Positions 44,036 through 54,700 of a stretch of DNA of 64,000 nt are shown piece after piece; positions within the stretch are counted from its first letter, which is position 1, and every line of letters starts with the position of its first letter. The position numbers were made by a program, and so were the translations under genes. Where the stretch lies: the NCBI GenBank assembly GCA_052400665.1, contig JBQTGK010000002.1, one strand, 5' to 3'. The notes beneath the pieces are model-generated. The model was not told the DNA's origin and made no database searches. It saw only the letters and a program-made list of their open reading frames with translations. Source of the DNA: JBQTGK01 sp052400665. GTDB taxonomy: Bacteria; Bacteroidota; Bacteroidia; Bacteroidales; Marinifilaceae.

Positions 44036-44587
44036 ATGAGAGAAACAGTAAAAGAATTGTGGCCCGAATTAGATTGGATTAAGGATAAGAATCTGAGAGA
44101 GAAAACAACAGGGGTGTGGGAACTGGCACTTAAAAAAAGCGTGCTTTCTGCAGGCGATTTAAAGCTTATCCCTTTTACTTTATTATGTGATCCCGAATTA
44201 AAAGTTAGCTTTATGGATCATAAAAAATGTGTTGTTCATATTGCCAGAGAGAGTGGTCTAAAAATGAATGCTTTTTTTAGCGATCAACTGCCTGTTAATA
44301 TGGATGTTTTAATTTCGGGAGCCATATTATGCGATGTTGGAAAATTACTGGAATATGTTTTCGATGAGAATGGAAAAGTTGTTCAGGGAGCTTATGGCAA
44401 ATATCTTCGGCATCCGTTTTCCGGGGTTTCATTGGCCGAGCAATGCGGGTTACCGCCAGAAGTTTGTCATATTATTGCGAGTCATGCTGGTGAAGGGGAT
44501 TTGGTAAAGCGCAGTACCGAAGCATATATTGTTCATCATGCCGATTTTATGACATTTCTGCCATTTAAAGATCGCTTGCAAATATAA
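44036..44587 (+). CDS. HD-domain protein with altered HD signature
   Basis: A 183-residue protein with the metal-phosphohydrolase pattern: His68 (VVHIARES), the doublet position read as Cys99-Asp100 (GAILCDVGKLLEY) where HD proteins normally have His-Asp, His126 (LRHPFSG), His145/His150 (HIIASHAGEG) and Asp170 in VHHADFMTF. The loss of the first His of the doublet may change metal binding, while the other ligands are kept. It probably acts in the cytoplasm on a phosphorylated or small-molecule substrate that I cannot name. It is apparently co-transcribed with the dehydrogenase upstream. Confidence 0.75.
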   Translation: MRETVKELWPELDWIKDKNLREKTTGVWELALKKSVLSAGDLKLIPFTLLCDPELKVSFMDHKKCVVHIARESGLKMNAFFSDQLPVNMDVLISGAILCDVGKLLEYVFDENGKVVQGAYGKYLRHPFSGVSLAEQCGLPPEVCHIIASHAGEGDLVKRSTEAYIVHHADFMTFLPFKDRLQI

Positions 44588-44616
44588 TAGTTTTGTAGGA
44601 GTAAGTTTTGGGCAAG

Positions 44617-45192
44617 CTATTTTTGTAGTATCGCAGCAAGACTACTAATATAATCAGGAGCTTTATCTTTATCGAGCCATTTTAATTCATATTGAAATAA
44701 ATCATTCATTATTGCGTTTACATTAAAACCGAAAGCAACCAGATTGTACCTTATTTTTTCAGGCATCGGACAATTTTTACCTGAAGCAAGAGCGCAGGGT
44801 GAACATATTTCACAACTATTTGCAGCAATCATTATGTTGTTTTCAGATTCGATGTCGTGCAAATAGGATTGTAGTTCTTCTTTTATAAAATTATAGGCTT
44901 TTAAACCGCGATTTTTAGCTTCGATAAAATTAAACTGATCGGTACGCGTATAAAATAAGTGTAGATTAATTTGTGAAAAATTTTTTGCATACTCAGTAAA
45001 AGGGGGACAATTAGGTGGACAAGTCCATTTTTTATTAAAATTTGAACATCCTTCTTTGCACAGGGAATTAAATTTATCAGGCTGTAAATAGGTTAATATC
45101 TCATTTGTAGGAATCTGTAACTGCTTGTGTTCGATTGTTATGTTCTTATGAAAATAAGTTTTAATCAGATGTTTATTTACAGTTTTGAGCAT
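44617..45192 (-). CDS. DUF2284 Cys-rich metal-binding protein
   Basis: A 191-residue cytoplasmic protein with two Cys clusters: CKEGCSNFNKKWTCPPNCPPF (about 45-65) and SCEICSPCALASGKNCPMPEKIR (about 127-149), the DUF2284 pattern expected to bind metal, possibly iron-sulfur. The frame continues 22 codons upstream to 45258, but the start at 45192 (MLKTVNKHLIK) fits the family and leaves promoter space. It converges with the HD-domain gene; 29 bases separate the stop codons and no terminator hairpin is evident. Confidence 0.82.
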   Translation of the reverse strand: MLKTVNKHLIKTYFHKNITIEHKQLQIPTNEILTYLQPDKFNSLCKEGCSNFNKKWTCPPNCPPFTEYAKNFSQINLHLFYTRTDQFNFIEAKNRGLKAYNFIKEELQSYLHDIESENNIMIAANSCEICSPCALASGKNCPMPEKIRYNLVAFGFNVNAIMNDLFQYELKWLDKDKAPDYISSLAAILQK

Positions 45193-45333
45193 TGTAATTT
45201 TATGTAGTTTAGTACAAAAGTAATTTTTTTCATACTTTACTAATAAGTTGTATGACATATTGATAATGGATTGTAATGTGTCTAATTGTATTTTTGTATC
45301 TTCGTAACTTGAATATTATCCAAAAATCTATCT

Positions 45334-47115
45334 ATGCTCTCATTTGATGCGATCGTTGTATTAATCGTATTGGTATTTATTTTAATCTCATTCTACAAAG
45401 AATGGATCGGACCTGCATTTACATTTCTCATTGGAGTAGTCGTTTTGGGGATATGTGGAATTTTAACTCCATCTGAGATTTTAAGTGGATTTGCCAATGA
45501 TCAGGTTGTTGTCATTTTAATGTTATTGCTTATTGGCGATATCATTAGAGATTTAGGAATTGTAGAAACCCTGTTCGACCGAGTCTTTCAGAACGCACGA
45601 GGATATCGGCAATTTATGGCTCGAATGATGTTGCTGGTCGGAGGTTTTTCTGCGTTTTTAAACAATACCCCATTGGTAGCAGTAATGATGCCTTACGTTC
45701 ACAATTGGAGCAAACGTAATAATATATCCCCTTCTAAAATGCTTATCCCATTGTCGTATGCGGCAATTTTAGGAGGATGTATCACATTAATCGGAACTTC
45801 AACAAACCTTATTGTTAATGGTATGGTTAAGGATCAGGAAATTATTCCGGCATTAGATTCTTTGAGTATGTTTAGTTTTGCTTATGTTGGAATTCCGATG
45901 ATGTTTATTGGATCGGCCTATTTACTTATTGTTAGCAAAAAATGGCTGCCAGAAAAAAGCGATGTTTTAGGAGAATTTTCGGAAAACGCCAGAAAATATA
46001 TTGTCGAAGCTCACGTAAAACCAAATTCCGATTTAATTGGAAAGACCATTGAAGAAGCCGATTTAAGAAACTTAAAAGGCTTGTACCTGTTTCAGATTAA
46101 CAGAGGGGGAGTTAAAGAAGCTGCAGTTTCTCACGATTTTAGATTGGAGAAAGGGGATCGTTTACTTTTTGCGGGTGATACCGAAACAATAGCCGATTTG
46201 GTGCTTCCAAATTCAGGATTAACATTGCCAACCGTTGGTATGTTAACACACAAAAAACATTTAGAGGTAGTAGAAATTGTTATTTCGCACAATTCAACAT
46301 TAATTAGCAAAACAGTAAAAGAGGCCAATTTTAGAGGACAGTTCGATGCCGCAGTAATTGGAATACATCGAAATGGAGGTCGTGTGAGCGGTAAAATTGG
46401 AGAAGTAAAATTGCGGGCTGGCGATGTTCTGTTACTATTAGGAGGTGATGATTTTGTAGAACGAACTCGCCGAATACAGGATTTTTATTTTATCTCAAGA
46501 GTAAAAGAATTTAAAAAACAGGAAGGATATAAAATTGGATTATTATTAGGAGGAACAGTGCTGGCAGTTATTTTATCGGCACTTAATATTGTTCCATTAT
46601 TTATGACATTAATTGTAATGATTATTGTTGTGCTGGCTTTAAAAATATCGAATCCTAAAGATATTGCTACCATGATAGATTTTAATTTGGCCCTAATAAT
46701 TTCACTTTCCCTCGCATTTGGAACAGCAATGATAAAATCAGGATTGGCAGAAATTATCGCCGATTTGTTGATTTCAGTCTTTTTACCACTTGGTCGAGTT
46801 GGAGTTTTATTTGGAATTTATCTGATTACCTCAGTTTTGGCAGCTTATATTACCAATAAAGCAGCAGTAGCCATTGTATTTCCTATTTCATTAACCATGG
46901 CTTTAAGTTTACATTTAAATCCGGAACCATTTGTATTAATTGTAGCCTTTGCAGCAGCAGCTAATTTTATGACTCCTATTGGATATCAAACCAACTTAAT
47001 GGTATACGGACCAGGAGGATATTCATTTAAAGATTTCTTTAAAATAGGATTCCCATTAACAATTATTTATATGATTGTTACAGTTTTAATACTGTCAGTT
47101 ATTTATTTTTATTAG
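45334..47115 (+). CDS. SLC13/DASS-family permease with two RCK_C domains
   Basis: Inner-membrane anion transporter of 593 residues. Hydrophobic helices fill about 1-205 and 390-593, with two soluble TrkA-C (RCK_C) domains between (about 215-300 and 300-385; AHVKPNSDLIGKTIEEADLR and ISHNSTLISKTVKEANFR). SNT/P-type family motifs appear as GCITLIGTSTNLIVNG and, in the second half, FMTPIGYQTNLMVYGPGGY. This architecture is typical of sodium-dependent sulfate or dicarboxylate carriers. A cysQ-like gene follows after 44 bases, which favours sulfate; this is inference. Confidence 0.87.
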   Translation: MLSFDAIVVLIVLVFILISFYKEWIGPAFTFLIGVVVLGICGILTPSEILSGFANDQVVVILMLLLIGDIIRDLGIVETLFDRVFQNARGYRQFMARMMLLVGGFSAFLNNTPLVAVMMPYVHNWSKRNNISPSKMLIPLSYAAILGGCITLIGTSTNLIVNGMVKDQEIIPALDSLSMFSFAYVGIPMMFIGSAYLLIVSKKWLPEKSDVLGEFSENARKYIVEAHVKPNSDLIGKTIEEADLRNLKGLYLFQINRGGVKEAAVSHDFRLEKGDRLLFAGDTETIADLVLPNSGLTLPTVGMLTHKKHLEVVEIVISHNSTLISKTVKEANFRGQFDAAVIGIHRNGGRVSGKIGEVKLRAGDVLLLLGGDDFVERTRRIQDFYFISRVKEFKKQEGYKIGLLLGGTVLAVILSALNIVPLFMTLIVMIIVVLALKISNPKDIATMIDFNLALIISLSLAFGTAMIKSGLAEIIADLLISVFLPLGRVGVLFGIYLITSVLAAYITNKAAVAIVFPISLTMALSLHLNPEPFVLIVAFAAAANFMTPIGYQTNLMVYGPGGYSFKDFFKIGFPLTIIYMIVTVLILSVIYFY

Positions 47116-47159
47116 TCGATATTATTACTTTCTACTTAAGTAGATTAGAAAACTTATAC

Positions 47160-47969
47160 ATGAATTTTAGTAAAAGAAAAGAACTCCTTTTTACAGCAAT
47201 TTTAGCATCGCTGAAAGCAGGCAAAAAGATTTTAGACGTTTATCATTCTGATGATTTCGAAGTGCAATTAAAATCGGATGATAGTCCGCTAACGATTGCC
47301 GATCAGCGGGCACACAAGGCAATTGTATCACTTATTGATAACTTAGGGATTCCCGTTTTGAGCGAAGAGGGAGTTCATGCCAATTACGAAGAGCGAAAAT
47401 TATGGAAGCAGTGTTGGATTGTTGATCCCCTTGATGGAACCAAAGAATTTATAAAAAGAAACGATGAATTTACCGTAAACATTGCATTAATTGATGAAGG
47501 AAAACCTGTTGCAGGAGTAATATATGTTCCAGTTTATCGTCAGTTGTATTTTGCAGATAAGGATTTAGGTGCTTTTCGTACCGATGATATTGAAGATTGG
47601 AAGCAGAATTTTGATGATCTGGTAAAATTTTCCAATAAAATGCCCTTCGATAAGAAAAGAGAAGGCCTGATTGTTGTAGGTTCCCGTTCTCATATGAATG
47701 TTGACACTCAGAGTTTTATCGAAAATTTAAAAAAGGATAATTCTCGGGTAGAAATGATTTCGAAAGGAAGTTCCTTAAAGTTGTGTATGGTAGCTGAAAA
47801 TGAGGCTAATATCTATCCGCGCTTTGCTCCAACTATGGAATGGGATATTGCCGCAGGACATGCTATTGTAGCTGCTTCGGGAGGAAAGGTTTTGCACATT
47901 AATTCGAATTTAGAACTTAGCTATAATAAAAAGGATTTGTTAAACCCGTTTTTTATATGTAAACGATAA
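47160..47969 (+). CDS. cysQ: 3'(2'),5'-bisphosphate nucleotidase CysQ
   Basis: Removes the 3'-phosphate from PAP formed in sulfate activation. The 269-residue inositol-monophosphatase-fold protein has metal ligands Glu69/Glu70 (LSEEGVH), Asp89 and Asp92 (WIVDPLDGTKEFIKR) and a C-terminal MEWDIAAGHAIVAASGG with a further Asp. The KEFIKRNDEFTVNIALI stretch is typical of CysQ rather than inositol phosphatases. It lies between the SLC13 permease gene (44 bases) and the S9 peptidase gene (29 bases). Confidence 0.9.
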   Translation: MNFSKRKELLFTAILASLKAGKKILDVYHSDDFEVQLKSDDSPLTIADQRAHKAIVSLIDNLGIPVLSEEGVHANYEERKLWKQCWIVDPLDGTKEFIKRNDEFTVNIALIDEGKPVAGVIYVPVYRQLYFADKDLGAFRTDDIEDWKQNFDDLVKFSNKMPFDKKREGLIVVGSRSHMNVDTQSFIENLKKDNSRVEMISKGSSLKLCMVAENEANIYPRFAPTMEWDIAAGHAIVAASGGKVLHINSNLELSYNKKDLLNPFFICKR

Positions 47970-47998
47970 GTAGCCAAAACAGAATCAACACAAATACT

Positions 47999-50815
47999 AT
48001 GAAAAGATTTATAACCTGCTTTATTATCTGTACACTTTCTATACAGATGATGGCTCAGACAAAAAAAGTACCGCTTAATCATTCTGATTATGATGGATGG
48101 AAGAATTTGATAAATCAGCAAGTTTCTAACAACGGGAAATGGATTTGTTACGAAGTTAATCCGCAAAAAGGCGATGGTTTTTTATATCTATACGAAGTAG
48201 CAAGCGATAAAAAAGATTCTATTGCCAGAGGATATGATGCTAAATTTTCTCCTGATGCTGATGTGTTAAGTTTTAAAATTAAAGCGCAATACGATACCCT
48301 TCGTCAGGCTAAACTCGATAAAGTTGATAAAAAGGATCTGCCAAAAGATTCATTGGCAATTTGGAACTTGTCGAATGGGGAGTTGACTAAATTCTCAAAT
48401 CTTAAATCGTTTCAAATGCCAAAAGAAAAAGGCGATTGGATGGCTTTTTTACTGGATATGCCAAAGGAAATTGCGGATACTTTACAAAAAGATTCGACTG
48501 AATTGCCACTAAAAAAGAAAGATAAGAAAAGAAAGAATAAGAAGAAAGACAAGTTGGAAAAAGGTGAACTGCTGATTAAAAATTATAAATCGGGAAAAGA
48601 GTTCAGATATATGAATGTTAGCGATTATGCTTTATCCAGAAATGGGAATGCAGTAAGTTTTATTCAATCGAAGGGCGATAGTATCCAAATCGCTTCTGTT
48701 CATAAATTTGTGGGCAAATCAGAGGAAGCAAAATTAATTTTTGAAAAAGAAGGAAGCGCCAAAAAAACTACAATTTCGCCCAATGGAGAGAAGTTAAGTT
48801 TTATTTTTTCTGCAGATACATTAAAAAACAAATGCTACAATCTTTTTTATGCAGATTCTAAAACTGAAGCAAAAATTATTGTAGATACATTAAATCGCGA
48901 AATTCAGGACAATTGGACAGTGAGCGAGAACGGAAAAATTTACTTTTCCCGTAACGGAAATAAAATGTTTTTTGGGGTTGCACCTAAGCCAATAAATGAA
49001 TCTAAGGATAGTTTGCTGGATGAGGAAAGATATAGTGTAGATATTTGGAATTGGAAAGATCCTTTACTGCAACCACAACAAAAATTACAAGCTAAAAAAG
49101 AGAAAAAACGAACTTACTTAGCAGTCTATCATACTCAGGATGATAAGGTAGTTCAGTTGGGGCAAAAAGAAATGCCGAATCTTAAATTATATGATAATGG
49201 CAATTCAAATTTGGCTTTGGGAAGTTCAGAATTACCATATCAGATATTGACTTCCTGGGACGATTGGTATTCCGATTATTATTTAGTAAATCAGGAAACG
49301 GGAAAAAGAGAGCTGATTTTAAAAAAGAAAAATTCTGATGTGAGTATTTCTCCCGATCAGAAGTATATGATTTGGTTCGAGACTCAGGATAGTATTTGGT
49401 ATTCTTATCAAATAGAATCGAAAAAGAAAATAGCTTTGAATAAAAAAGTTAAAGCTGCATTTTACGACGAAAAACATGATACTCCAAGCGATCCATCGCC
49501 CTACGGATTGGTTGGCTGGACCAAAGGAGATAAAAAAGTGATTGTTCAGGATCGATATGATCTTTGGATGCTCGATCCCAGCGGGAAAACCGGAGCTATT
49601 AATTTAACCAATGGATATGGAAGACGAAATAAAATTCGATTCGACTATGTAAAATTCGATGAAGAAGATTTATTTGTTGATATCACCAAACCTATTTTGT
49701 TAAGTGCATTTCATGAATACAATAAGAAATCAGGCTTTTTTAGGTTGGAAAATGAGGAAGATCCAACAGAATTTGTTTTTAAGGATGTAAGTTACCGAAG
49801 TCTTAAAAAAGCAAAAAATGCTGATCGTTTAATTTGGAAACGATCTACTTTTAAGGAATATCCTAATTTATGGACCAGTAACATAAGTTTAACATCACAA
49901 AAACAAGTGTCGGATGCTAATCCTCAGCAGAGTAAATATTTATGGGGAGATGTTGAGCTGGTAGACTGGACATCCGGTGATGGTGAACAATTACAGGGAT
50001 TACTTTATAAGCCTGAAAATTTTGATCCAAATAAGAAGTATCCTATGTTGGTTTATTTTTACGAAAGAACATCGGATCGTATGCATAGTCATCATGTTCC
50101 ACGACCTAATTGGTCTATCATAAATCCTTCTTATTGCGTTAGTAACGGATATCTTGTGTTTATGCCAGATATTACTTATCCAAAAGTTGGATATCCGGGC
50201 GAATCGGCTTATAGTGCAGTTGTTACAGGTACACTAGCTATGATGGATAGGTATAAATTTATTGATAAGGAAAATATTGCATTGCAAGGTCAAAGTTGGG
50301 GCGGATACCAAATTGCATATCTGGTTACAAGAACCGATTTATTTAAGTGTGCTATGGCAGGAGCACCGGTAAGTAATATGACTTCGGCTTATGGTGGAAT
50401 GCGTTGGGGAAGTGGTATGAGTCGTATGTTTCAGTACGAAAGAACACAGAGTAGAATTGGAGGTACTTTATGGAACAGTACTTTGCAGTACATTGAGAAT
50501 TCTCCGATCTTTTTTGCTCCTAAAATAAAAACTCCATTGTTAATTATGCATAATGATAATGATGGTGCTGTACCCTGGTATCAGGGAATAGAATTATTTG
50601 TTGCCATGCGACGATTGCAAAAACCATGTTGGATGCTTTCCTATAATAACGAAGCCCATAACCTAAAAAAGCGTCCCAACAGAATGGACTTATCAGTTAG
50701 AACTATGCAGTTTTTCGATTATTATTTAAAAGGAAAACCTGCACCTATTTGGATGATCGAAGGAATTCCAGCAATTAAAAAAGGAAAAACAGATGCCTAC
50801 GAATTTTCTAAATAA
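47999..50815 (+). CDS. Secreted S9-family prolyl oligopeptidase-like peptidase
   Basis: A 938-residue serine peptidase with a signal peptide (ending near QMMAQ), a long N-terminal propeller with a very Lys-rich insert at about 172-187, and a C-terminal alpha/beta-hydrolase domain. The catalytic triad is Ser766 (GQSWGGYQ), Asp855 (NDNDGAVPW) and His887 (NEAHNLKK), all intact. It should act in the periplasm or at the envelope on oligopeptides. There is no T9SS domain. It is the third gene of a tight run after the permease and cysQ and is closed by a terminator. Confidence 0.92.
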   Translation: MKRFITCFIICTLSIQMMAQTKKVPLNHSDYDGWKNLINQQVSNNGKWICYEVNPQKGDGFLYLYEVASDKKDSIARGYDAKFSPDADVLSFKIKAQYDTLRQAKLDKVDKKDLPKDSLAIWNLSNGELTKFSNLKSFQMPKEKGDWMAFLLDMPKEIADTLQKDSTELPLKKKDKKRKNKKKDKLEKGELLIKNYKSGKEFRYMNVSDYALSRNGNAVSFIQSKGDSIQIASVHKFVGKSEEAKLIFEKEGSAKKTTISPNGEKLSFIFSADTLKNKCYNLFYADSKTEAKIIVDTLNREIQDNWTVSENGKIYFSRNGNKMFFGVAPKPINESKDSLLDEERYSVDIWNWKDPLLQPQQKLQAKKEKKRTYLAVYHTQDDKVVQLGQKEMPNLKLYDNGNSNLALGSSELPYQILTSWDDWYSDYYLVNQETGKRELILKKKNSDVSISPDQKYMIWFETQDSIWYSYQIESKKKIALNKKVKAAFYDEKHDTPSDPSPYGLVGWTKGDKKVIVQDRYDLWMLDPSGKTGAINLTNGYGRRNKIRFDYVKFDEEDLFVDITKPILLSAFHEYNKKSGFFRLENEEDPTEFVFKDVSYRSLKKAKNADRLIWKRSTFKEYPNLWTSNISLTSQKQVSDANPQQSKYLWGDVELVDWTSGDGEQLQGLLYKPENFDPNKKYPMLVYFYERTSDRMHSHHVPRPNWSIINPSYCVSNGYLVFMPDITYPKVGYPGESAYSAVVTGTLAMMDRYKFIDKENIALQGQSWGGYQIAYLVTRTDLFKCAMAGAPVSNMTSAYGGMRWGSGMSRMFQYERTQSRIGGTLWNSTLQYIENSPIFFAPKIKTPLLIMHNDNDGAVPWYQGIELFVAMRRLQKPCWMLSYNNEAHNLKKRPNRMDLSVRTMQFFDYYLKGKPAPIWMIEGIPAIKKGKTDAYEFSK

Positions 50816-50831
50816 CTAAGTTTATAAAATG

Positions 50832-50862
50832 AAAAATGCGCCTGATAAAGAGCGCATTTTTT
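50832..50862 (+). terminator. Rho-independent terminator after the S9 peptidase gene
   Basis: AAAAATGCGC and GCGCATTTTT form a 10-bp stem, followed by T residues, 17 bases past the stop codon. Confidence 0.85.
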
Positions 50863-50892
50863 ATGGATAAATATGAGTATATCTCAAAGAAG

Positions 50893-50922
50893 AACGCCTT
50901 CATTTCCGATAAATGAAGGCGT
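50893..50922. repeat. Perfect 13-bp inverted repeat
   Basis: AACGCCTTCATTT and AAATGAAGGCGTT pair perfectly around a 4-5-base loop. No T-run follows on either strand of normal terminator quality. It lies just after the S9 gene terminator. The rest of the gap to 51173 holds only T/G-rich simple sequence (TTG runs at about 50950-50980 and 51003-51020). Confidence 0.6.
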
Positions 50923-51173
50923 TAAAATTAGTCTTAATTGTTAGTTAAGTGCTTTGTTGTTTGTTGTTGTGTTTTGTGTTAGCTAAAATAGCCAGATAAT
51001 ATTTAGTGTTGTTGTTGTTTTCAGTATTATTTGATAGTAAAGTAAATGCTTTTCCAATATATTTCATACATATTTGTAGAAAATAAGTAAAAATTACCGA
51101 TATTGTAGGTGTTAGGAGTAAAATCAGCTAAAGCTTTATGCAAACGTTATAAATAGGAGTAAAAATTTCTTTT

Positions 51174-51635
51174 ATGGAAAACCTAGATCAAACCGATAAA
51201 ACCATTTTGCGAATACTTCAGAATGATTCGAAAAAGACAGCAAAAGAAATTGCTGGCATGTTAAATATTACAGTATCGCCGGTATATGAAAGAATTAGAA
51301 GGCTTGAAAATCAGGGATTTATAAAGAAATATGTTGCTATTCTCGATAAAAAAAGAATTGAAAGAAGCGTAACAGCAATCTGTCAGGTTTCAATGAGATA
51401 TCACGACGAGGCATTTATTGATGAGTTTGAAACACAAATACAAAATTTAAAAGAAGTTCAGGAGTGCTATCACATGGCTGGCCAGGTCGATTTTATTCTA
51501 AAAATTCATGTTCGAAGTCTGGAAGAATATCATGAATTTGTTCGTTATAAATTGTCTAAAATTAAGAATATTGGTGTTTTAAACAGCACATTTGTTATTA
51601 AAGAAATTAAACATACCTCTGAATATTATATATAA
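51174..51635 (+). CDS. Lrp/AsnC-family transcriptional regulator
   Basis: A 153-residue feast-famine regulator. The N-terminal winged HTH reads LDQTDKTILRILQNDSKKTAKEIA and VSPVYERIRRLENQGFIKKYVAILD; the C-terminal RAM (ligand-binding) domain covers about 70-150 with CYHMAGQVDFILKIHVRSLEEYHEFV. It probably senses an amino acid. The signal and targets cannot be told; no amino-acid gene is adjacent. The hybrid kinase gene follows on the same strand after 100 bases. Confidence 0.93.
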   Translation: MENLDQTDKTILRILQNDSKKTAKEIAGMLNITVSPVYERIRRLENQGFIKKYVAILDKKRIERSVTAICQVSMRYHDEAFIDEFETQIQNLKEVQECYHMAGQVDFILKIHVRSLEEYHEFVRYKLSKIKNIGVLNSTFVIKEIKHTSEYYI

Positions 51636-51735
51636 AAATACGTAAAAGAAATACAGATTTGAATATCTTAAAAAATTTTGTAACTTACTTTTAACTAATG
51701 AGGTATGAAATTGTAAGTTGATAAGATATAAAGAT

Positions 51736-54700
51736 ATGACAAAACAATATCATCATAACTGCTTAGATAAATCAGATAAGAATGTTCTAAACTACAAGAA
51801 GAAAATTGAAGTTCTGGAAAAGGAATTGGAACAACTTCGGAAAGAGAAAAAACGATATGCTCAAGATTTCCATAATGCCCATTCTGTAAGTAATTACGAA
51901 TTGCTTTTTAAGTATACTGGGCTTGGTGTTATTTGCCGAAATCAAATGGGTAAAATTATTTATGCCAACGCTGCTGCCTCAAATATATTAGGGGTATCTA
52001 ATAGTAGACTTCTAAATATAGAGAGTTTTGAACCTGCCGTAAAAAATATTTATAAGGATGGTACCTCGATGACAGGAAGTATGCATCCAGCTAAAAAAGT
52101 GTTCAAAAGCGGTAAAGAAATTGCTAATGAGCTTATGGGGGTTTATAACTATGTAAGTCAGTGTTATGTATGGATAAACCTAACTGCAATTCCTTTAATT
52201 GATCATTTGGGACAAGTTGAAATGGTTTATACTGTTTTCGAGGATATCAGCGATAGAATTAAAATGGATGAGTTATTGGCTGATAATATGGCCAGATCTA
52301 AAGCTTTGTTAAGAACTATTCCTGATTGTATTATAAGAATTGATAAACATGGAAAACTTTTAGACTTTCATGGTGAGGATTTAAAATTATTTTTGGTTGA
52401 TAAGGCAGTTATAGGAAAGAATGTTAAATTATTATTTAAACCTGATTTTTATCAGTTTTTTACTGATAAGCAAGATCAGTTGAAAAGTAACAAAGAGTTA
52501 TTTGTTTTTGAGTATCAAAATATCTGGCCTAATAGTAAAAAGCTATTTTTCGAGATTAGAATGAGCTGGAATGAGAATGGTGAAATTACAGCAATTATAA
52601 GAGATGTTACCGCTACTAAAAAGTCAGAACAAAAAATAGAGGAAGCAAAAAGACAACATTCCACATTAATGGGGAATTTGAATGGGATAGTATATCGATG
52701 CTTGGCCGATAAAAATTGGACCATGCTTTTTCTTAGTGATGGAGTTTATAATTTAACTGGTTATAAAGCTGATGAACTACTTAATAACTCTTTTATATCA
52801 TTTGGAGATTTGATATATCCTGAAGACAGAAAAAATGTTGAGGAAGTTATAAATAAGGCAATGCTTGCCAACGAGAGATTTAGTGTTGAGTATAGGGTTT
52901 TAACAAAAAAAGGCAAGCTAAAATGGGTTTATGAACAAGGTCTTACTATAAAAGATACATCTAATAAAATTTTGTTTATTGAAGGATATATTAGTGACAT
53001 TACAGATCGGAAACAAGCTCAGGAAGATATAGAATCCCGCGAAGCTAAGTATCGATTATTGTTTAATTCTTTAAATCAGGCAGTTTTTGTACACCCTTGG
53101 AAAGAATCGGTATTTCAAACTTTTGTTGAGGTTAATGATATGGCCATTCATCGTTATGGATACACCAGACAGGAGTTTCTAAACTTATCTCCTTCTAATT
53201 TAATCAAGCAGGGTGAGTTAAGTGGAGCCGAATTAGAGAGAATAAGAAGATCGCTTAAAAATTTTGGTCAGGTTCGTTTTGAAACCAGGCACTTAACTAA
53301 GTCTGGAGAAATATTTCCTGTTGTACTCTATGCCAGTATAATAGAATTAAATGGAGAGAAATTTATTCAGTCAATTGTGCGGGATGTAAGTGAACAAAAG
53401 AAAGCTGCCGCAAAGTTGAAGCATAGATCGCAAATTGAAAAACTGATTAGTAGTGTTTCTAAGGAATTAATAAGTTCTGACATTAATAAGTTCGATAAAG
53501 TAATTGATAGAGCTTTGCAGAGTATTTCAGAAATTCTTTATGCAGATAGGAGCTATATTTTTCTTTTAGACAATTATAATTCGAATGCAGTTAACTCTCA
53601 CGAATGGTGTAGAGAAAATGTGCCAAATGTCTTAGGAGAGCAAAAAGAAATTCCTAAAGGCTTATTGCATTGGTGGATTCGTAAATTCGAAAATCATGAG
53701 CAAATATATATATCATCTATAGCTGATCTGCCTAAAGAGGCTCTTCTTGCTTTTGGAATAAACAAACAGGAGAAGTCAGGATTGTATTTGCCAATTTTTT
53801 ATCAAGAACAATTACTTGGTTTTATCGGGTTTGAAGTATTGCAGTCTAATGCAGGTTTGAATAAAACCGATTTTTATCTTCTTTATACTTTTGCTGATTT
53901 GTTAGCTGGAGTATTTTATCGTAGAAACTTCGAAGAGCAATTAATAATTGCAAAGGAAAAGGCAGAAGAAAGTGATCGGTTAAAATCTGCATTTTTAGCT
54001 TCAATGTCGCATGAGTTAAGAACACCATTAAATGCAATTATTGGCTTTAGTGGTTTGGTAGAAAAGGATATAAATAATGAAAATTACCAGAAATGGAATA
54101 AAATTATTAATTCAAGTGGAAAACATCTGCTTAATATTATTGAATCAATTTTTGATGTGTCCTTGTTGCAGGCAAAAGAAGCCAGATTAGAGGAGGTTGA
54201 ATTTTCATTATCTGAATTCTATTCAACCCTTCAGCAATATTTAAAATCTCAGCTTAAAAAGCATAATAAAACAAATCTTGCTGCTAAGATGTTTAGCTTT
54301 TCAAATTCTGAAGTTTTTATTAAAGCTGATAAAACTAAGTTGCTGCAGCTACTTACGAATTTTCTTAATAATGCAATTAAGTACACTGAGCAGGGAGATA
54401 TTGAGTATACTTACCGGGTTATGGGAAATGATGTTTTGTTTAGTGTATCCGATACGGGAATCGGGATAAAAGATGAACATAGGCGTGTAATTTTTGATGT
54501 TTTTCGACAAATTGAAGATTCTATGGGTTCTATTCAATCGGGGGTAGGTTTAGGTTTAGCGATTTGTAAAGAAATTTCTGATTTAATGAATGGAGAAATT
54601 TGGTTAGAATCGGAAGAGGGAAAAGGATCAACGTTCTATTTTAAGTTATTTGATGTCGTTGTTAACAAGCATGAACAGCCTAGGGAATCAAAAGTAAAGC

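Noticed and set aside
45193..45258. Upstream extension of the DUF2284 gene
   Set aside because: The extra 22 residues are not family-like and occupy the likely promoter space before the divergent permease gene.
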